Below, piece by piece: positions 1 to 8,389 of a stretch of 47,028 nt of DNA. The notes under the pieces were generated by a model, which saw only the letters and a list, made by a program, of their open reading frames with translations, did not search any database and had not been told where the DNA came from. The stretch spans positions 22,175 to 69,202 of the forward strand of contig JAPPFK010000128.1 in assembly GCA_028823885.1 (NCBI GenBank), in the 5' to 3' direction. Position 1 is the stretch's first letter. Every line of letters starts with the position of its first letter. Position numbers and translations under genes: made by a program. This stretch comes from Rhodospirillales bacterium (lineage in GTDB: Bacteria; Pseudomonadota; Alphaproteobacteria; Rhodospirillales; UBA2165).

Positions 1-36
1 GCGCCGCCCCGGGCGGCGGCGCCCAACCAGGGCTAA
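1..36 (+). other. Possible 3' end of an upstream gene, or a GC hairpin
   Basis: Read from base 1, this stretch encodes eleven residues (APPRAAAPNQG) and then a TAA at 34-36, seven bases before the next gene. It could be the tail of an upstream coding sequence cut by the window edge. The same bases form a perfect 8-bp hairpin (1-8 with 15-22, loop CCGGGC) with no T-run after it. Too little is present to identify a product. Confidence 0.25.
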
Positions 37-42
37 GGCGAC

Positions 43-606
43 ATGCGCCAAACGCTGAGGGTCAACATTCCCAATCTCATCAGTTTTGCCCGGCTGCTGT
101 CGGTGCCGCTGGCGGTTTGGCTGATCCTCAGCGACGCCTACCTCTGGGCCTTTTGGGTCTTCCTTGTCGCGTGCGCAAGTGATGCGGTGGACGGCTTCAT
201 CGCCAAGCGTTTCGATTCGGAAACCGTGCTCGGCGGATTTCTGGATCCGGTTGCCGACAAGGCGCTTCTGGTCAGTGTGTTTGTCGCCCTGGGACATGCC
301 GGATTTCTGCCTACGTGGCTGGTCATCCTGGTGGTATTCCGGGATGGGCTGATCCTCCTCGGGGCATTGCTTTATCATGTGCTTTATCAGCGGCTGACCA
401 TGGAGCCGCTGCTGATCAGCAAATTGAATACGACGGTGCAATTTCTTCTCGTCCTCGGCGTCCTGGGCATGGCAGGCTACCAGTTGGAGGGACGGGCAGT
501 GGTGGATTTGATGGTCTATGTGGTCGCGGCGACCACCTTTGCGTCGGGCACGGCGTATGTGTGGGTTTGGGGCCGGCGCGCCTCGGCATTGGAGCCCGGC
601 GAGTAA
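43..606 (+). CDS. CDP-alcohol phosphatidyltransferase family protein
   Basis: This is an integral inner-membrane enzyme of the CDP-alcohol phosphatidyltransferase family, which moves a phosphatidyl group from CDP-diacylglycerol to an alcohol in phospholipid synthesis. The family signature D-x2-DG-x2-AR-x8-G-x3-D-x3-D is visible at residues 47-72 (D47, D50, G51, A54, G64, D68, D72), but residue 55 is Lys where Arg is usual. Several hydrophobic membrane segments surround it. At 187 residues it is about the length of PgsA. The alcohol (glycerol-3-phosphate or another) cannot be told from sequence. The ATG follows an AAGGCGAC ribosome-binding stretch. Its stop overlaps the next start by one base (TAATG), so it is probably translationally coupled to the AI-2E gene and hda. 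Confidence 0.85.
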   Translation: MRQTLRVNIPNLISFARLLSVPLAVWLILSDAYLWAFWVFLVACASDAVDGFIAKRFDSETVLGGFLDPVADKALLVSVFVALGHAGFLPTWLVILVVFRDGLILLGALLYHVLYQRLTMEPLLISKLNTTVQFLLVLGVLGMAGYQLEGRAVVDLMVYVVAATTFASGTAYVWVWGRRASALEPGE

Positions 607-1691
607 TGACGGCACGCAATCAAACCCTGGTCTGGATCGGCGTCCTCGCCGCCCTGGTCGCCGCCCTGATGCTCACCGGCAGTATTCTGCTCCCGTTTGT
701 GGCCGGAATGGCGGTCGCCTATTTTCTCGATCCGTTAGCCGACCGGCTGGAGGCGTGGGGAACGTCGCGTACCGTCGCCACCATCATCATCACCCTGATC
801 TTCTTCGCCCTGGTGATTCTGGCGCTGGTGCTGCTGGTGCCGCTGCTTCAAGGGCAGGTCCTCGCATTCGTCGAGAAACTGCCGCAACTGGTCAATTCCT
901 TCCTCGCCTCCATCGCGCCGATCCAGGAACGGGTGGAAGGCCTGATTTCCAGTGACCGGTTGGAGCAGCTGCGCGATGCCGCCCAGTCCTCCGCCGGCAC
1001 TTTGATCGCTTGGGCCGGCGGCGTGCTTGCCCGGATCTGGCAGGGCGGCCTTGCCTTCTTCAATTTGCTGTCCCTGGTGGTGATCACGCCGATCGTCAGC
1101 TTCTACCTGTTGCGCGATTGGGACCGCATCGTTGAACGGCTCGACAGCTGGCTGCCCCGCCGCCACGCACCGGCCATCCGCGAAGTCCTTGCCGACATCG
1201 ATACCACCGTTGCCGGCTTCGTCCGCGGGCAGGGGACGGTCTGCCTGTTTCTCGCCGTTTTCTACGGGGTCGGCCTGACCATCGTTGGGCTGGATTTCGG
1301 TCTGACCATCGGATTGGCGACCGGCCTGATCTCCTTCGTTCCCTATTTCGGGATGCTGGTGGGGATGGGGGTCGCGTTCGGTGTCGCGTTCGCCCAGTTC
1401 ACCGACGTTCTGCCGTTCGTCTTCGTCTTCGCCGTATTCATGGCCGGCCAAGCGGCCGAGTCCATGTTCCTGACCCCCAAGCTGGTGGGCGACCGGGTGG
1501 GCCTGCACCCGGTCTGGGTGATTTTCGCGCTTCTCGCCGGCGGCGCAATCTTCGGCTTTACCGGCGTGCTGCTCGCCGTGCCGGCCGCGGCAACCATCGG
1601 CGTGCTGATCCGGTTCTTTCTCCGCCGGTATCTGGAAAGCCCGCTCTACGGCGCCGGCGGCGGTGAGGCCGGCGAAGACCCGGATGCATGA
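606..1691 (+). CDS. AI-2E family transporter (PerM-like membrane protein)
   Basis: This 361-residue polytopic membrane protein belongs to the AI-2E/PerM (UPF0118) family. Members include exporters of autoinducer-2 and Na+/H+ antiporters, but most have no known substrate. The N-terminus has closely spaced hydrophobic helices. A long amphipathic middle (EKLPQLVNSFLASIAPIQERV and after) follows. The C-terminal half has the family's glycine-rich helices and the ending GVLLAVPAAATIGVLIRFF. The same frame stays open upstream to base 315. I place the start at the ATG at 606 because it abuts the preceding stop and gives the usual family length. The stop overlaps the hda start (ATGA). The role here is unknown; quorum-sensing export should not be assumed. 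Confidence 0.85.
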   Translation: MTARNQTLVWIGVLAALVAALMLTGSILLPFVAGMAVAYFLDPLADRLEAWGTSRTVATIIITLIFFALVILALVLLVPLLQGQVLAFVEKLPQLVNSFLASIAPIQERVEGLISSDRLEQLRDAAQSSAGTLIAWAGGVLARIWQGGLAFFNLLSLVVITPIVSFYLLRDWDRIVERLDSWLPRRHAPAIREVLADIDTTVAGFVRGQGTVCLFLAVFYGVGLTIVGLDFGLTIGLATGLISFVPYFGMLVGMGVAFGVAFAQFTDVLPFVFVFAVFMAGQAAESMFLTPKLVGDRVGLHPVWVIFALLAGGAIFGFTGVLLAVPAAATIGVLIRFFLRRYLESPLYGAGGGEAGEDPDA

Positions 1692-2362
1692 CCGACGCCC
1701 GGCAACTTCCGCTTGGCTTTGATCATCGGCCGTCGATGAGCGGCGCCGACTTCCTGGTGACCGGGTGCAATCGGGCGGCGGTGGCCTGGCTGGACAAATG
1801 GCCGGACTGGCCGGGACCCGCCCTGGTGGTTCACGGGCCGCCGGCCAGCGGAAAGACACATTTGGCCCATGTCTTTCAGGCCCAGACCGGCGGAACGCTG
1901 GTTCAGGGCAGCGCACTGAATGACGGCGACGTCCAGCGGGCGCATCGTGACGGACGCGTGGTGATCGTCGACGGCGCGGACACATCGGCCGACGAGGCCG
2001 TCCTCCTGCATCTCTACAATGTGGCGGCGGACGAGGATGGTCACATCCTGCTCACCGCGGGAACGCCACCGGCCCGATGGAGCATCGGCCTTCCCGACTT
2101 GGCGTCCCGGCTGCGCGCCGCCCCCTCCGCCGGTATTCGTTTGCCCGATGAAGACCTGATGGCGGCGGTCCTGACCAAGCAGTTTTCCGATCGCCAGCTG
2201 CGGGTCGATCCGGCGGTCATCTCGTTTCTGTTGCCCCGCATCGAGCGGTCCTTTGCCGCCCTCGAGAAGCTGGTTGACGATATCGACCGCGCATCGCTGG
2301 CGGAAAGGCGCAACGTCACCCTGCCGTTCGTACGGACGGTGCTGGCGGGGCGCGCTGGCTAG
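1688..2362 (+). CDS. hda: DnaA-related regulatory protein Hda/HdaA
   Basis: This is a short AAA+ protein of the DnaA family without the DNA-binding domain IV. Such proteins, with the DNA-loaded beta clamp, stimulate ATP hydrolysis by DnaA and so limit re-initiation of replication. Residues 6-11 (QLPLGF) resemble the clamp-binding motif at the N-terminus of Hda. The Walker A motif GPPASGKT is at 50-57, and a lid-like helical region (ERSFAALEKLVDDID) lies near the C-terminus. At 224 residues it matches the family. The start overlaps the AI-2E stop by four bases, and this arrangement next to a CDP-alcohol transferase and PerM-like gene recurs in alphaproteobacteria. It converges on the sixA-like gene with a 39-base gap. 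Confidence 0.88.
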   Translation: MTDARQLPLGFDHRPSMSGADFLVTGCNRAAVAWLDKWPDWPGPALVVHGPPASGKTHLAHVFQAQTGGTLVQGSALNDGDVQRAHRDGRVVIVDGADTSADEAVLLHLYNVAADEDGHILLTAGTPPARWSIGLPDLASRLRAAPSAGIRLPDEDLMAAVLTKQFSDRQLRVDPAVISFLLPRIERSFAALEKLVDDIDRASLAERRNVTLPFVRTVLAGRAG

Positions 2363-2401
2363 TCCATCCCTCCCGGCCGGCATAGTTCGGAATTCCGGGA
2401 T

Positions 2402-2923
2402 CTACTCCTTCTCCAGATCGGCGGGACGAACGAATGCCTCCAGGGTTCCGGCGCCAGGCCGGACGTCGCGCCACGTCCCGGCCCCGAATGAAATGACCGA
2501 CAATGCTGCCGTCGGGTATTTGGCCCGGAGCTTGGACAGTGCGTCCGGCGCGCCATCACCGGTCATCAGGTGCGCCATCGATTCCAGTCCCGGATTGTGG
2601 CCGAGCAGCATGACCGCGGCGGCGGTATCCGGCAGCCCCCGCAGACGATTGAGCATCACGAACGACGATGCCCCATAGAGATCGTCTTCGAACCGAGTGT
2701 CATGGGTCCACGACCCGTGCCGTTCGAGGATGGTCAGCGTCTCCCGCGTCCTGGCCGAGGGCGAGGACAGAATCAGTTGCGGATGATAGCCGTTCTCTTC
2801 CATGAATTCGCCCATCAGCGCGGCGGCGCGGCGGCCCCGCTTGTTCAGGGGACGGTCAAAATCGCTCAAGCCTTCATTGGCCCAGCTCGATTTGGCGTGT
2901 CGGAGCAGATAAAGGCGCTTCAA
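2402..2923 (-). CDS. SixA-like histidine phosphatase family protein
   Basis: This is a small histidine-phosphatase (phosphoglycerate mutase-like) protein. Relatives such as SixA remove phosphate from phosphohistidine in phosphorelay or phosphotransfer proteins. The catalytic RHAKSSW motif is near the N-terminus and the second histidine lies in LLGHNPGLE, with SSPSARTRET between them. I choose the TTG at 2923 as start (173 residues, LKRLYLLRHAKSS) because a GGGA ribosome-binding site lies seven bases upstream and the family begins right before this strand. An ATG at 3013 would add 30 residues of non-conserved sequence. It is divergent from ppk1, and the 127-base gap must hold both promoters. 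The protein target is unknown. Confidence 0.85.
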   Translation of the reverse strand: MKRLYLLRHAKSSWANEGLSDFDRPLNKRGRRAAALMGEFMEENGYHPQLILSSPSARTRETLTILERHGSWTHDTRFEDDLYGASSFVMLNRLRGLPDTAAAVMLLGHNPGLESMAHLMTGDGAPDALSKLRAKYPTAALSVISFGAGTWRDVRPGAGTLEAFVRPADLEKE

Positions 2924-3050
2924 AAGGACTTCCCAAGGACTTTCCAGGCCGTTTCCGGCAGAGAATGACCGATTCCACCCGCCGTCTCCACCACTTTGCC
3001 TGCTTTCAGACACCCGGCGATCGGGTTAGAATCCGTTCCGGGAGAGACCG

Positions 3051-5198
3051 ATGATTGCGTTACCTGAGCGAGGTCACGATACCTCGGCGCCGGGACCAGG
3101 CGACCGATTCCTGAATCGCGAGCTGTCCTGGCTGTCGTTCAACAACCGGGTGCTCCAGGAAGCCCGCAATCAAGCGCATCCGCTGCTTGAGCGGGTCCGC
3201 TTCCTGTCCATATCCGCGTCCAATCTCGACGAGTTTTATATGGTTCGCGTCGCCGGGGTGAAGGGCCAGCTCGACGCCGACGTGGTGACCCTCTCGGAAG
3301 ACGGCCTTACCCCGCATGAGCAGATGATCGCCATCCGCGGTGCCGCCAGCCGCCTGATGGCCGATCAGCAACGCTGCTGGCATGACCTGAAATCCGAGCT
3401 TCGCGGCGAAAACATCGACGTCGTCGACACGGATGCGCTGACGGGTGAGGACCGGTCCCGGCTCGAACGTCATTTCATGGAGCAGGTGTTTCCGCTTTTG
3501 ACGCCGCTGGCCATCGATCCCGCCCATCCGTTTCCGTTCATCCGCAACCTCCGCCTGTCAATGGCGCTGAAAATCAGCCGCCCGCGGGAAGGCCAGGACC
3601 TGCAGGCGCTGATCACCCTGCCGCAGATGCTTGAGCGGTTTGTGCGGCTGCCCGGCGATCACCCGCGCTTCGTGCTCCAGGACGATGTGATATCGCTCTT
3701 TCTCGACCGGATTTTTCCCGACTTCGAGATCGGTGAATTCGCCTGGTTCCGGGTCGTCCGCGACACCGAGTTCGAGATCGACGAAGAGGCCGAGGATCTG
3801 GTGCGCAGCTTCCAGTCGGCGCTGAAGCAGCGCCGCCGGGGCGTCACCATCCGCCTCGCGGTCAACGCCGACATCTCCGACGGTCTCCGGACGATGATCG
3901 TCAACGGTCTGGCGGTCGATCCGGACGACGTGGTGCTTCACGACGGTTTGCTGGGCCTGAACGATTTGGAGCAAATCACCCGCGTCGAGCGGTCGGATCT
4001 CAAGTTCCGGCCCTATGATGCCCGGTTTCCGGAGAGGGTCCGGGAACTGGACGGGGATTGCTTCGCCGCGATCCGAACCAAGGATTTCATCGTCCACCAT
4101 CCCTATGAGAGCTTCGAGGTGGTGGCCCAGTTCCTCCGCCAGGCCGCCCAGGACCCGGACGTCGTCGCCATCAAGCAGACTCTCTACCGGACCAGCAACG
4201 ACTCGGCGATCGTGGCGGCGCTGATCGAGGCGGCGGAAGCCGGCAAGTCGGTGACCGCAATGGTGGAACTCAAGGCCCGCTTCGACGAGGAAGCCAATAT
4301 TCGCTGGGCGCGGGATTTGGAGCGCGCCGGCGCGCAGGTGGTGTTCGGCTTCGTCGACAAGAAGACACACGCCAAAATCAGTTTGGTGGTGCGGCGGGAG
4401 AACAACGAGTTGATCCCCTACGCCCACTTCGGCACCGGCAACTACCACCCCCAGACCGCCAAGGTCTATACGGACCTGTCCTACTTCACCACCGATCCCG
4501 GCCTGTGCCGGGACGCGGCTCTGGTGTTCAATTTCATGACCGGGTATGCCGAGCCCCGCAACCTGACCAAGCTTGCGGTTTCTCCGCTGAGCCTCCGCGA
4601 GCGCCTGACCGAACTGATCGACGCGGAGATCGAGCATGCCCGCGCCGGGCGTCCGGCGACCGTGTGGGCGAAAATGAATTCCCTGGTGGATCCGGGAATT
4701 ATCAACCACCTCTATGAAGCCTCGCAGGCGGGAGTGCAGGTCGATCTGGTCATCCGCGGGATTTGCTGCCTGCGACCCGGGGTGCCCGGCCTGTCCGAGA
4801 ACATCCGGGTCAAATCGATCATCGGAAGATTTCTGGAACATTCGCGAATCGTGGTATTCGGAAACGGTCAGAAGCTGCCATCGCCGAAGGCCAAGGTGTA
4901 CATCTCATCTGCCGACTGGATGCCCCGAAATCTCAACTGGCGCGTCGAAGCGCTGGTGCCGATCGAGAACCCGACCGTCCATCAGCAGGTCGTCGAGCAG
5001 GTGATGGTCGCCAACCTGAACGACGTCCGGCAAAGCTGGTCCATGGGTCCGGACGGGACCTATTCGAGGCTCGAGGCGGCGCTGGACGATTTCAGCGCAC
5101 ACACCTATTTCATGACGAATCCGAGCCTGTCGGGCCGCGGCAGCGCTCTCGAAAAGCATCGGCCGCAGATGCCGAGGCTGGTCTCGGCCCAGGATTGA
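3051..5198 (+). CDS. ppk1: Polyphosphate kinase 1
   Basis: PPK1 reversibly polymerises the gamma-phosphate of ATP into inorganic polyphosphate. The 715-residue protein has all four family domains. The N-terminal domain begins with [16 protein letters not shown]. The catalytic phospholipase-D-like domains include [11 protein letters not shown] and the stretch [20 protein letters not shown]. The histidine opening that stretch, about residue 459, corresponds to the autophosphorylated His of Escherichia coli PPK1. RICC-type residues (RGICCLRPG) and [14 protein letters not shown] follow. The ATG has a GGGAGA ribosome-binding site. The exopolyphosphatase gene starts 19 bases after its stop, so one transcript probably makes both the synthetic and the degrading enzyme. 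Confidence 0.97.
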   Translation: MIALPERGHDTSAPGPGDRFLNRELSWLSFNNRVLQEARNQAHPLLERVRFLSISASNLDEFYMVRVAGVKGQLDADVVTLSEDGLTPHEQMIAIRGAASRLMADQQRCWHDLKSELRGENIDVVDTDALTGEDRSRLERHFMEQVFPLLTPLAIDPAHPFPFIRNLRLSMALKISRPREGQDLQALITLPQMLERFVRLPGDHPRFVLQDDVISLFLDRIFPDFEIGEFAWFRVVRDTEFEIDEEAEDLVRSFQSALKQRRRGVTIRLAVNADISDGLRTMIVNGLAVDPDDVVLHDGLLGLNDLEQITRVERSDLKFRPYDARFPERVRELDGDCFAAIRTKDFIVHHPYESFEVVAQFLRQAAQDPDVVAIKQTLYRTSNDSAIVAALIEAAEAGKSVTAMVELKARFDEEANIRWARDLERAGAQVVFGFVDKKTHAKISLVVRRENNELIPYAHFGTGNYHPQTAKVYTDLSYFTTDPGLCRDAALVFNFMTGYAEPRNLTKLAVSPLSLRERLTELIDAEIEHARAGRPATVWAKMNSLVDPGIINHLYEASQAGVQVDLVIRGICCLRPGVPGLSENIRVKSIIGRFLEHSRIVVFGNGQKLPSPKAKVYISSADWMPRNLNWRVEALVPIENPTVHQQVVEQVMVANLNDVRQSWSMGPDGTYSRLEAALDDFSAHTYFMTNPSLSGRGSALEKHRPQMPRLVSAQD

Positions 5199-5217
5199 GG
5201 CGCGCACCGCAAACCAT

Positions 5218-6741
5218 ATGAGCGCCGAGATATACTCTCTCGCAGACAAGGCCGGGACCCAGCGGCTGTCGTCTGAAAAAGGCGCCGGGCGTATCGCCAT
5301 CGTCGATATCGGGTCCAATACGGTTCGTCTCGTGGTTTACGACTCTCTCAGCCGCCTGCCGGTTCCGGTCTTCAACGAGCGGGTCACCTGCGCGTTGGGC
5401 CGCGGCCTGGGCAAATCGGGAAGGCTCAACGCCGATGGCGTAAAGCTCGCCATGTCGGCGCTGACCCGGTTCATCAACCTCACCGAGGAGATGGAAGTCA
5501 GCCGATTGGAACTGCTGGCGACAGCCGCCGTCCGGGAGGCGGAAGACGGCCCGGCGTTCGCGGCGCGGGTCGGGAAACGCTTCGGGCGGACGGTCCATGT
5601 CCTGAGCGGTGACGAGGAAGCAAGGCTCGGGGCGACCGGCGTTCTCAGCGGCGTGCCCGACGCCGATGGTCTGGTCGGCGACTTGGGCGGCGGCAGTCTG
5701 GATCTGGTCTCGCTCGACCGGGGAGCCTTCGGCGAGAGCTGCTCGCTTCCCCTCGGCCACCTCCGGATCGCCGAGGAATCCGAGGGCGACGTGATCAAGA
5801 CCCGCAATCTGGTCGACGCGGCGCTCGACCGGCTGTCCTGGCTCACCGGCTTCCGCGGGCGCCGGGTCTATGCCACCGGCGGCGCCTGGCGGGCGCTCGC
5901 GCGGGTCTCGATCACCCAGAAGGATTATCCCCTGCATGTGATCGACGGCTATTCCGTGCCCGCCGACGCGGCGATTGAAATGACCCGGGTTCTGTCGGGC
6001 CTCGGCCGCAAATCCCTGGAACGGATTACCGGCCTCTCCCGGCGCCGGGCCGAGACGTTGCCCTTCGCCGCCATGGCCATGAACCGCCTGCTGGAGCGCG
6101 CCCGGCCGGAACGGTTGGTGTTTTCGGGCTACAGCATGCGGGAAGGGATGCTGTTCGAGATGCTGAGCGACGAGACCCGCCGCGAGGATCCGCTGATCAG
6201 TGCGTGCGAGGGATTCGCCCAGCGCGGCGGCCGGTTTTCGGTCCATGGCGAGGAAGTGGTGTCATGGCTCGAACCCCTGTTTCCCGATGCCTCCGCCGAT
6301 GACAGGCGGTTGTGCCTGGCCGCCGCGCTTTTGAGTGATATCGGGTGGGCGGACCATCCCGACTACCGGGCCCTCCACTCGTTCCTGAGGGTGTTGCGGC
6401 TGCCGATTGCCGGATTGACCCACGGCGAGCGCGGATTCCTGGCCTTGGCGGTCTTTGTCCGCTACGACGGCAGCCGCCGCCAGTACGAAGTCGATCAAAT
6501 CCGGCCTCTGCTGACCGAGGACCGGGAACACGCCGCGGCGGTCCTCGGCCTGGCGCTGAGGCTGGCCCACCTCATTTCGGGCGGCGTGCCGGGCCTGCTG
6601 GAAAAGACCCGCTTGTCGCTTACCGAATCGAACCTGACGCTGGGATTGGCGCCGAACCGGAAACTGTTCCATAGCGAGGCGGTGGAGCGGCTGTTCCGCG
6701 ACCTCGCCAAAACTCTCGACGTGAAACCGAAGATCAGCTAG
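5218..6741 (+). CDS. ppx: Exopolyphosphatase (Ppx/GppA family)
   Basis: This 507-residue member of the Ppx/GppA family, in the actin-like ATPase fold, cleaves terminal phosphate from polyphosphate and in some members also converts pppGpp to ppGpp. Motifs include IVDIGSNTVRLVVYD near residue 30, ATAAVREAEDG, the phosphate-binding GDLGGGSLDLVSLD and the adenosine-motif-like VYATGGAWRALAR. The C-terminal 200 residues look like the HD-type helical domain of longer Ppx proteins (AALLSDIGWADHPDYRALHS). It lies directly behind ppk1, which favours the exopolyphosphatase call over a pure GppA. The region after the stop carries two palindromic repeats that could end transcription. Confidence 0.92.
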   Translation: MSAEIYSLADKAGTQRLSSEKGAGRIAIVDIGSNTVRLVVYDSLSRLPVPVFNERVTCALGRGLGKSGRLNADGVKLAMSALTRFINLTEEMEVSRLELLATAAVREAEDGPAFAARVGKRFGRTVHVLSGDEEARLGATGVLSGVPDADGLVGDLGGGSLDLVSLDRGAFGESCSLPLGHLRIAEESEGDVIKTRNLVDAALDRLSWLTGFRGRRVYATGGAWRALARVSITQKDYPLHVIDGYSVPADAAIEMTRVLSGLGRKSLERITGLSRRRAETLPFAAMAMNRLLERARPERLVFSGYSMREGMLFEMLSDETRREDPLISACEGFAQRGGRFSVHGEEVVSWLEPLFPDASADDRRLCLAAALLSDIGWADHPDYRALHSFLRVLRLPIAGLTHGERGFLALAVFVRYDGSRRQYEVDQIRPLLTEDREHAAAVLGLALRLAHLISGGVPGLLEKTRLSLTESNLTLGLAPNRKLFHSEAVERLFRDLAKTLDVKPKIS

Positions 6742-6751
6742 CCCGCAAGTC

Positions 6752-6782
6752 GTCATGCCCGTGCTTGACACGGGCATCCACG
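6752..6782. repeat. Dispersed palindromic repeat, type X, locus 1
   Basis: The element has a 9-bp perfect hairpin, ATGCCCGTG with CACGGGCAT around a CTTGA loop, flanked by GTC on one side and CCACG on the other. The same unit recurs in inverse orientation at 11355-11385 and, with a changed loop, at 13379-13407. It lies just after the ppx stop between two convergent genes and could act as a transcription end or mRNA stabiliser, though there is no T-run. Confidence 0.8.
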
Positions 6783-6801
6783 CTTGGTTGTCGGCGCTAT
6801 A

Positions 6802-6834
6802 CGTGGATGGCCGGGTCTGGGCCCGGCCATGACG
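6802..6834. repeat. Dispersed palindromic repeat, type Y, locus 1
   Basis: This is a second palindrome, ATGGCCGGG with CCCGGCCAT around TCTGGG, flanked by CGTGG and GACG. It faces the type X unit 19 bases away, so that their CATCCACG/CGTGGATG ends point at each other. Copies occur at 11411-11442 and, with a longer loop, at 13547-13586. Confidence 0.8.
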
Positions 6835-6909
6835 CTTTGGCGGCGCGTCTCTTCTGCTCTGTCGACCCGACAACGCCACGCAGACCATGCCTCTGATGAG
6901 AAATGCGGG

Positions 6910-8076
6910 TTAATCGGCGTCCGGCTCCAGTTCGACGATCTCGAGCTTCCGTCCGGCGACGAGGACGGCGATATCGCCGCGCTTCAGGGCGAGCGCGTCC
7001 TCTCCGAAGATTTTCCGCCGCCATCCGGCGAGCGCCGGCACATCGGCCTTGTCGCCGAAGGCCGCCAGCCGCTCGATATCGTCGCTGTTGGCCACCAGGC
7101 GCTGCGCCACGTGATGCTCCTCGCACTTCATCTTGAGCAGCACTTTCATCAGGTCCGACACCGGGCCCAATCCGCGGGGCAGCGGCTCCTTCTTTTCGGG
7201 CCGGGGGCATTCCTCGAGGGGGACGGCGAGGCCCCGTTCGACGGCGTCCAGAATGGCGGCGCCGGCTTCTCCCTCGGCCATCCGCTTGCCGAGGCCGCGG
7301 GTGCGCGCGAGTTCACCGGGTGATTTGGGTGCGTGGTGGGCGATTTCGACCAGGGCTTCGTCCCTCAGGACCCTGTTGCGGGGCAAATCCCGGGCCTGGG
7401 CCTCCAACTCCCGCCAGCCGGCCACCTCCCGAAGGACGGCGAGAAATCGGGGTTTGGCGGATCTGCTTTTGATCCGTTTCCATGCCTGATCCGGTTCGGT
7501 CACATAGGTGCCGTGGGTGGTCAGGGTGCCGATTTCCTCATCCAGCCATTCCCGGCGTCCGTTGTCGCCGAGCTTGTCGGACAGCTTGCGATAGACGGTC
7601 CTGAGGTGGGTGACGTCGGCGAGCGCGTAGTTGATCTGCTTGTCGGTCAGCGGCCGGTGCGACCAGTCGGTAAAGCGCGACGATTTGTCGATTTCGGCCT
7701 TGGACAGTTTTCGGACCAATGTCTCGTAGCCGACGGAATCGCCGAAACCGCAGACCATCGCGGCGACCTGGGTGTCGAACATGGGCGCCGGCAGTTCCCC
7801 CGTCAGGTGGTAGAAAATCTCCAGATCCTGACGCGCCGCGTGGAAGACCTTTTGCACACCCGGATTGCGCATCAGCTCGAAGACCGGCGTCAGATCGATG
7901 CCGTCGGCCAGCGCGTCGACGGCGGCGGCTTCGCCGTCTCCGGCCATCTGAATGACGCAAAGCTGCGGCCAATAGGTGCTCTCGCGCATGAACTCGGTGT
8001 CGACGGTGACGAATTCTTCGTTTGCCAACCGGCCGCAGAGTTCGGCCAACGCGGTATTGTCGGCGATCAGGGACAT
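6910..8076 (-). CDS. rnd: Ribonuclease D
   Basis: This is a 3'-to-5' exoribonuclease of the DEDD family that trims tRNA and other stable RNA precursors. Exo I is TVDTEFMRESTYWPQL near residues 19-35 (Asp and Glu metal ligands). Exo II is in VFHAARQDLEIFYHLTG and Exo III in YALADVTHLRTVYRKL. A single HRDC domain follows (RNRVLRDEALVEIAHHAPKS to MAEGEAGAAILDAVERGLA). Its 388 residues fit the family. The gene converges on ppx and is divergent from the TRAP operon. The last 25 or so residues (LALKRGDIAVLVAGRKLEIV) look like the usual Rnd C-terminus. Confidence 0.95.
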   Translation of the reverse strand: MSLIADNTALAELCGRLANEEFVTVDTEFMRESTYWPQLCVIQMAGDGEAAAVDALADGIDLTPVFELMRNPGVQKVFHAARQDLEIFYHLTGELPAPMFDTQVAAMVCGFGDSVGYETLVRKLSKAEIDKSSRFTDWSHRPLTDKQINYALADVTHLRTVYRKLSDKLGDNGRREWLDEEIGTLTTHGTYVTEPDQAWKRIKSRSAKPRFLAVLREVAGWRELEAQARDLPRNRVLRDEALVEIAHHAPKSPGELARTRGLGKRMAEGEAGAAILDAVERGLAVPLEECPRPEKKEPLPRGLGPVSDLMKVLLKMKCEEHHVAQRLVANSDDIERLAAFGDKADVPALAGWRRKIFGEDALALKRGDIAVLVAGRKLEIVELEPDAD

Positions 8077-8389
8077 TGCCGCCGTTCTACACGGATTCGG
8101 GGGGCGTCAAAAGCACGGATAGCACGATGTCATGGGCGAGCGGGTGTCCGGGCGTTTCAATACCCGGTCGGCCCGCTCCGCGGAATGGATGGTTTTGGTT
8201 GCGGCCATGCTTTCAACCGTTGTACCAATTGCCGGTCGATCCGAAGGGGCGGGAACAGGGCGCGGCTTCCTTCCCTGCGGCTTTGCGGTGTTTTGGCACC
8301 GAAGGGGATACGCACGATCGGATTATTCCCCTGAGGTTGCCGACCGCGGCCAAGCCGATTGAACGAAACGCGCATCATGGGAGACATTC
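8077..8389. promoter_or_regulatory. Divergent intergenic region between rnd and dctP
   Basis: This 313-base gap must hold the promoters for rnd (minus) and the TRAP operon (plus). I cannot point to clear -35/-10 pairs. A short imperfect inverted repeat, AGGGGATA at 8303-8310 and TATTCCCCT at 8324-8332, lies about 60 bases before dctP and could be an operator. A 76-codon open frame at 8132-8362 has no convincing ribosome-binding site and resembles nothing known to me. The dctP ribosome-binding site GGGAGA is at 8379-8384. Confidence 0.4.

Noticed and set aside
5218-6741. Calling the gene gppA
   Set aside because: Position directly after ppk1 and the long C-terminal domain favour exopolyphosphatase, although pppGpp activity cannot be excluded.
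8291-8315. TGGCAC resembling a sigma-54 promoter -24 element
   Set aside because: The required GC at the -12 position with fixed spacing is missing.
8132-8362. A 76-codon small open frame before dctP
   Set aside because: There is no good ribosome-binding site and no similarity I recognise; it is in a likely promoter region.
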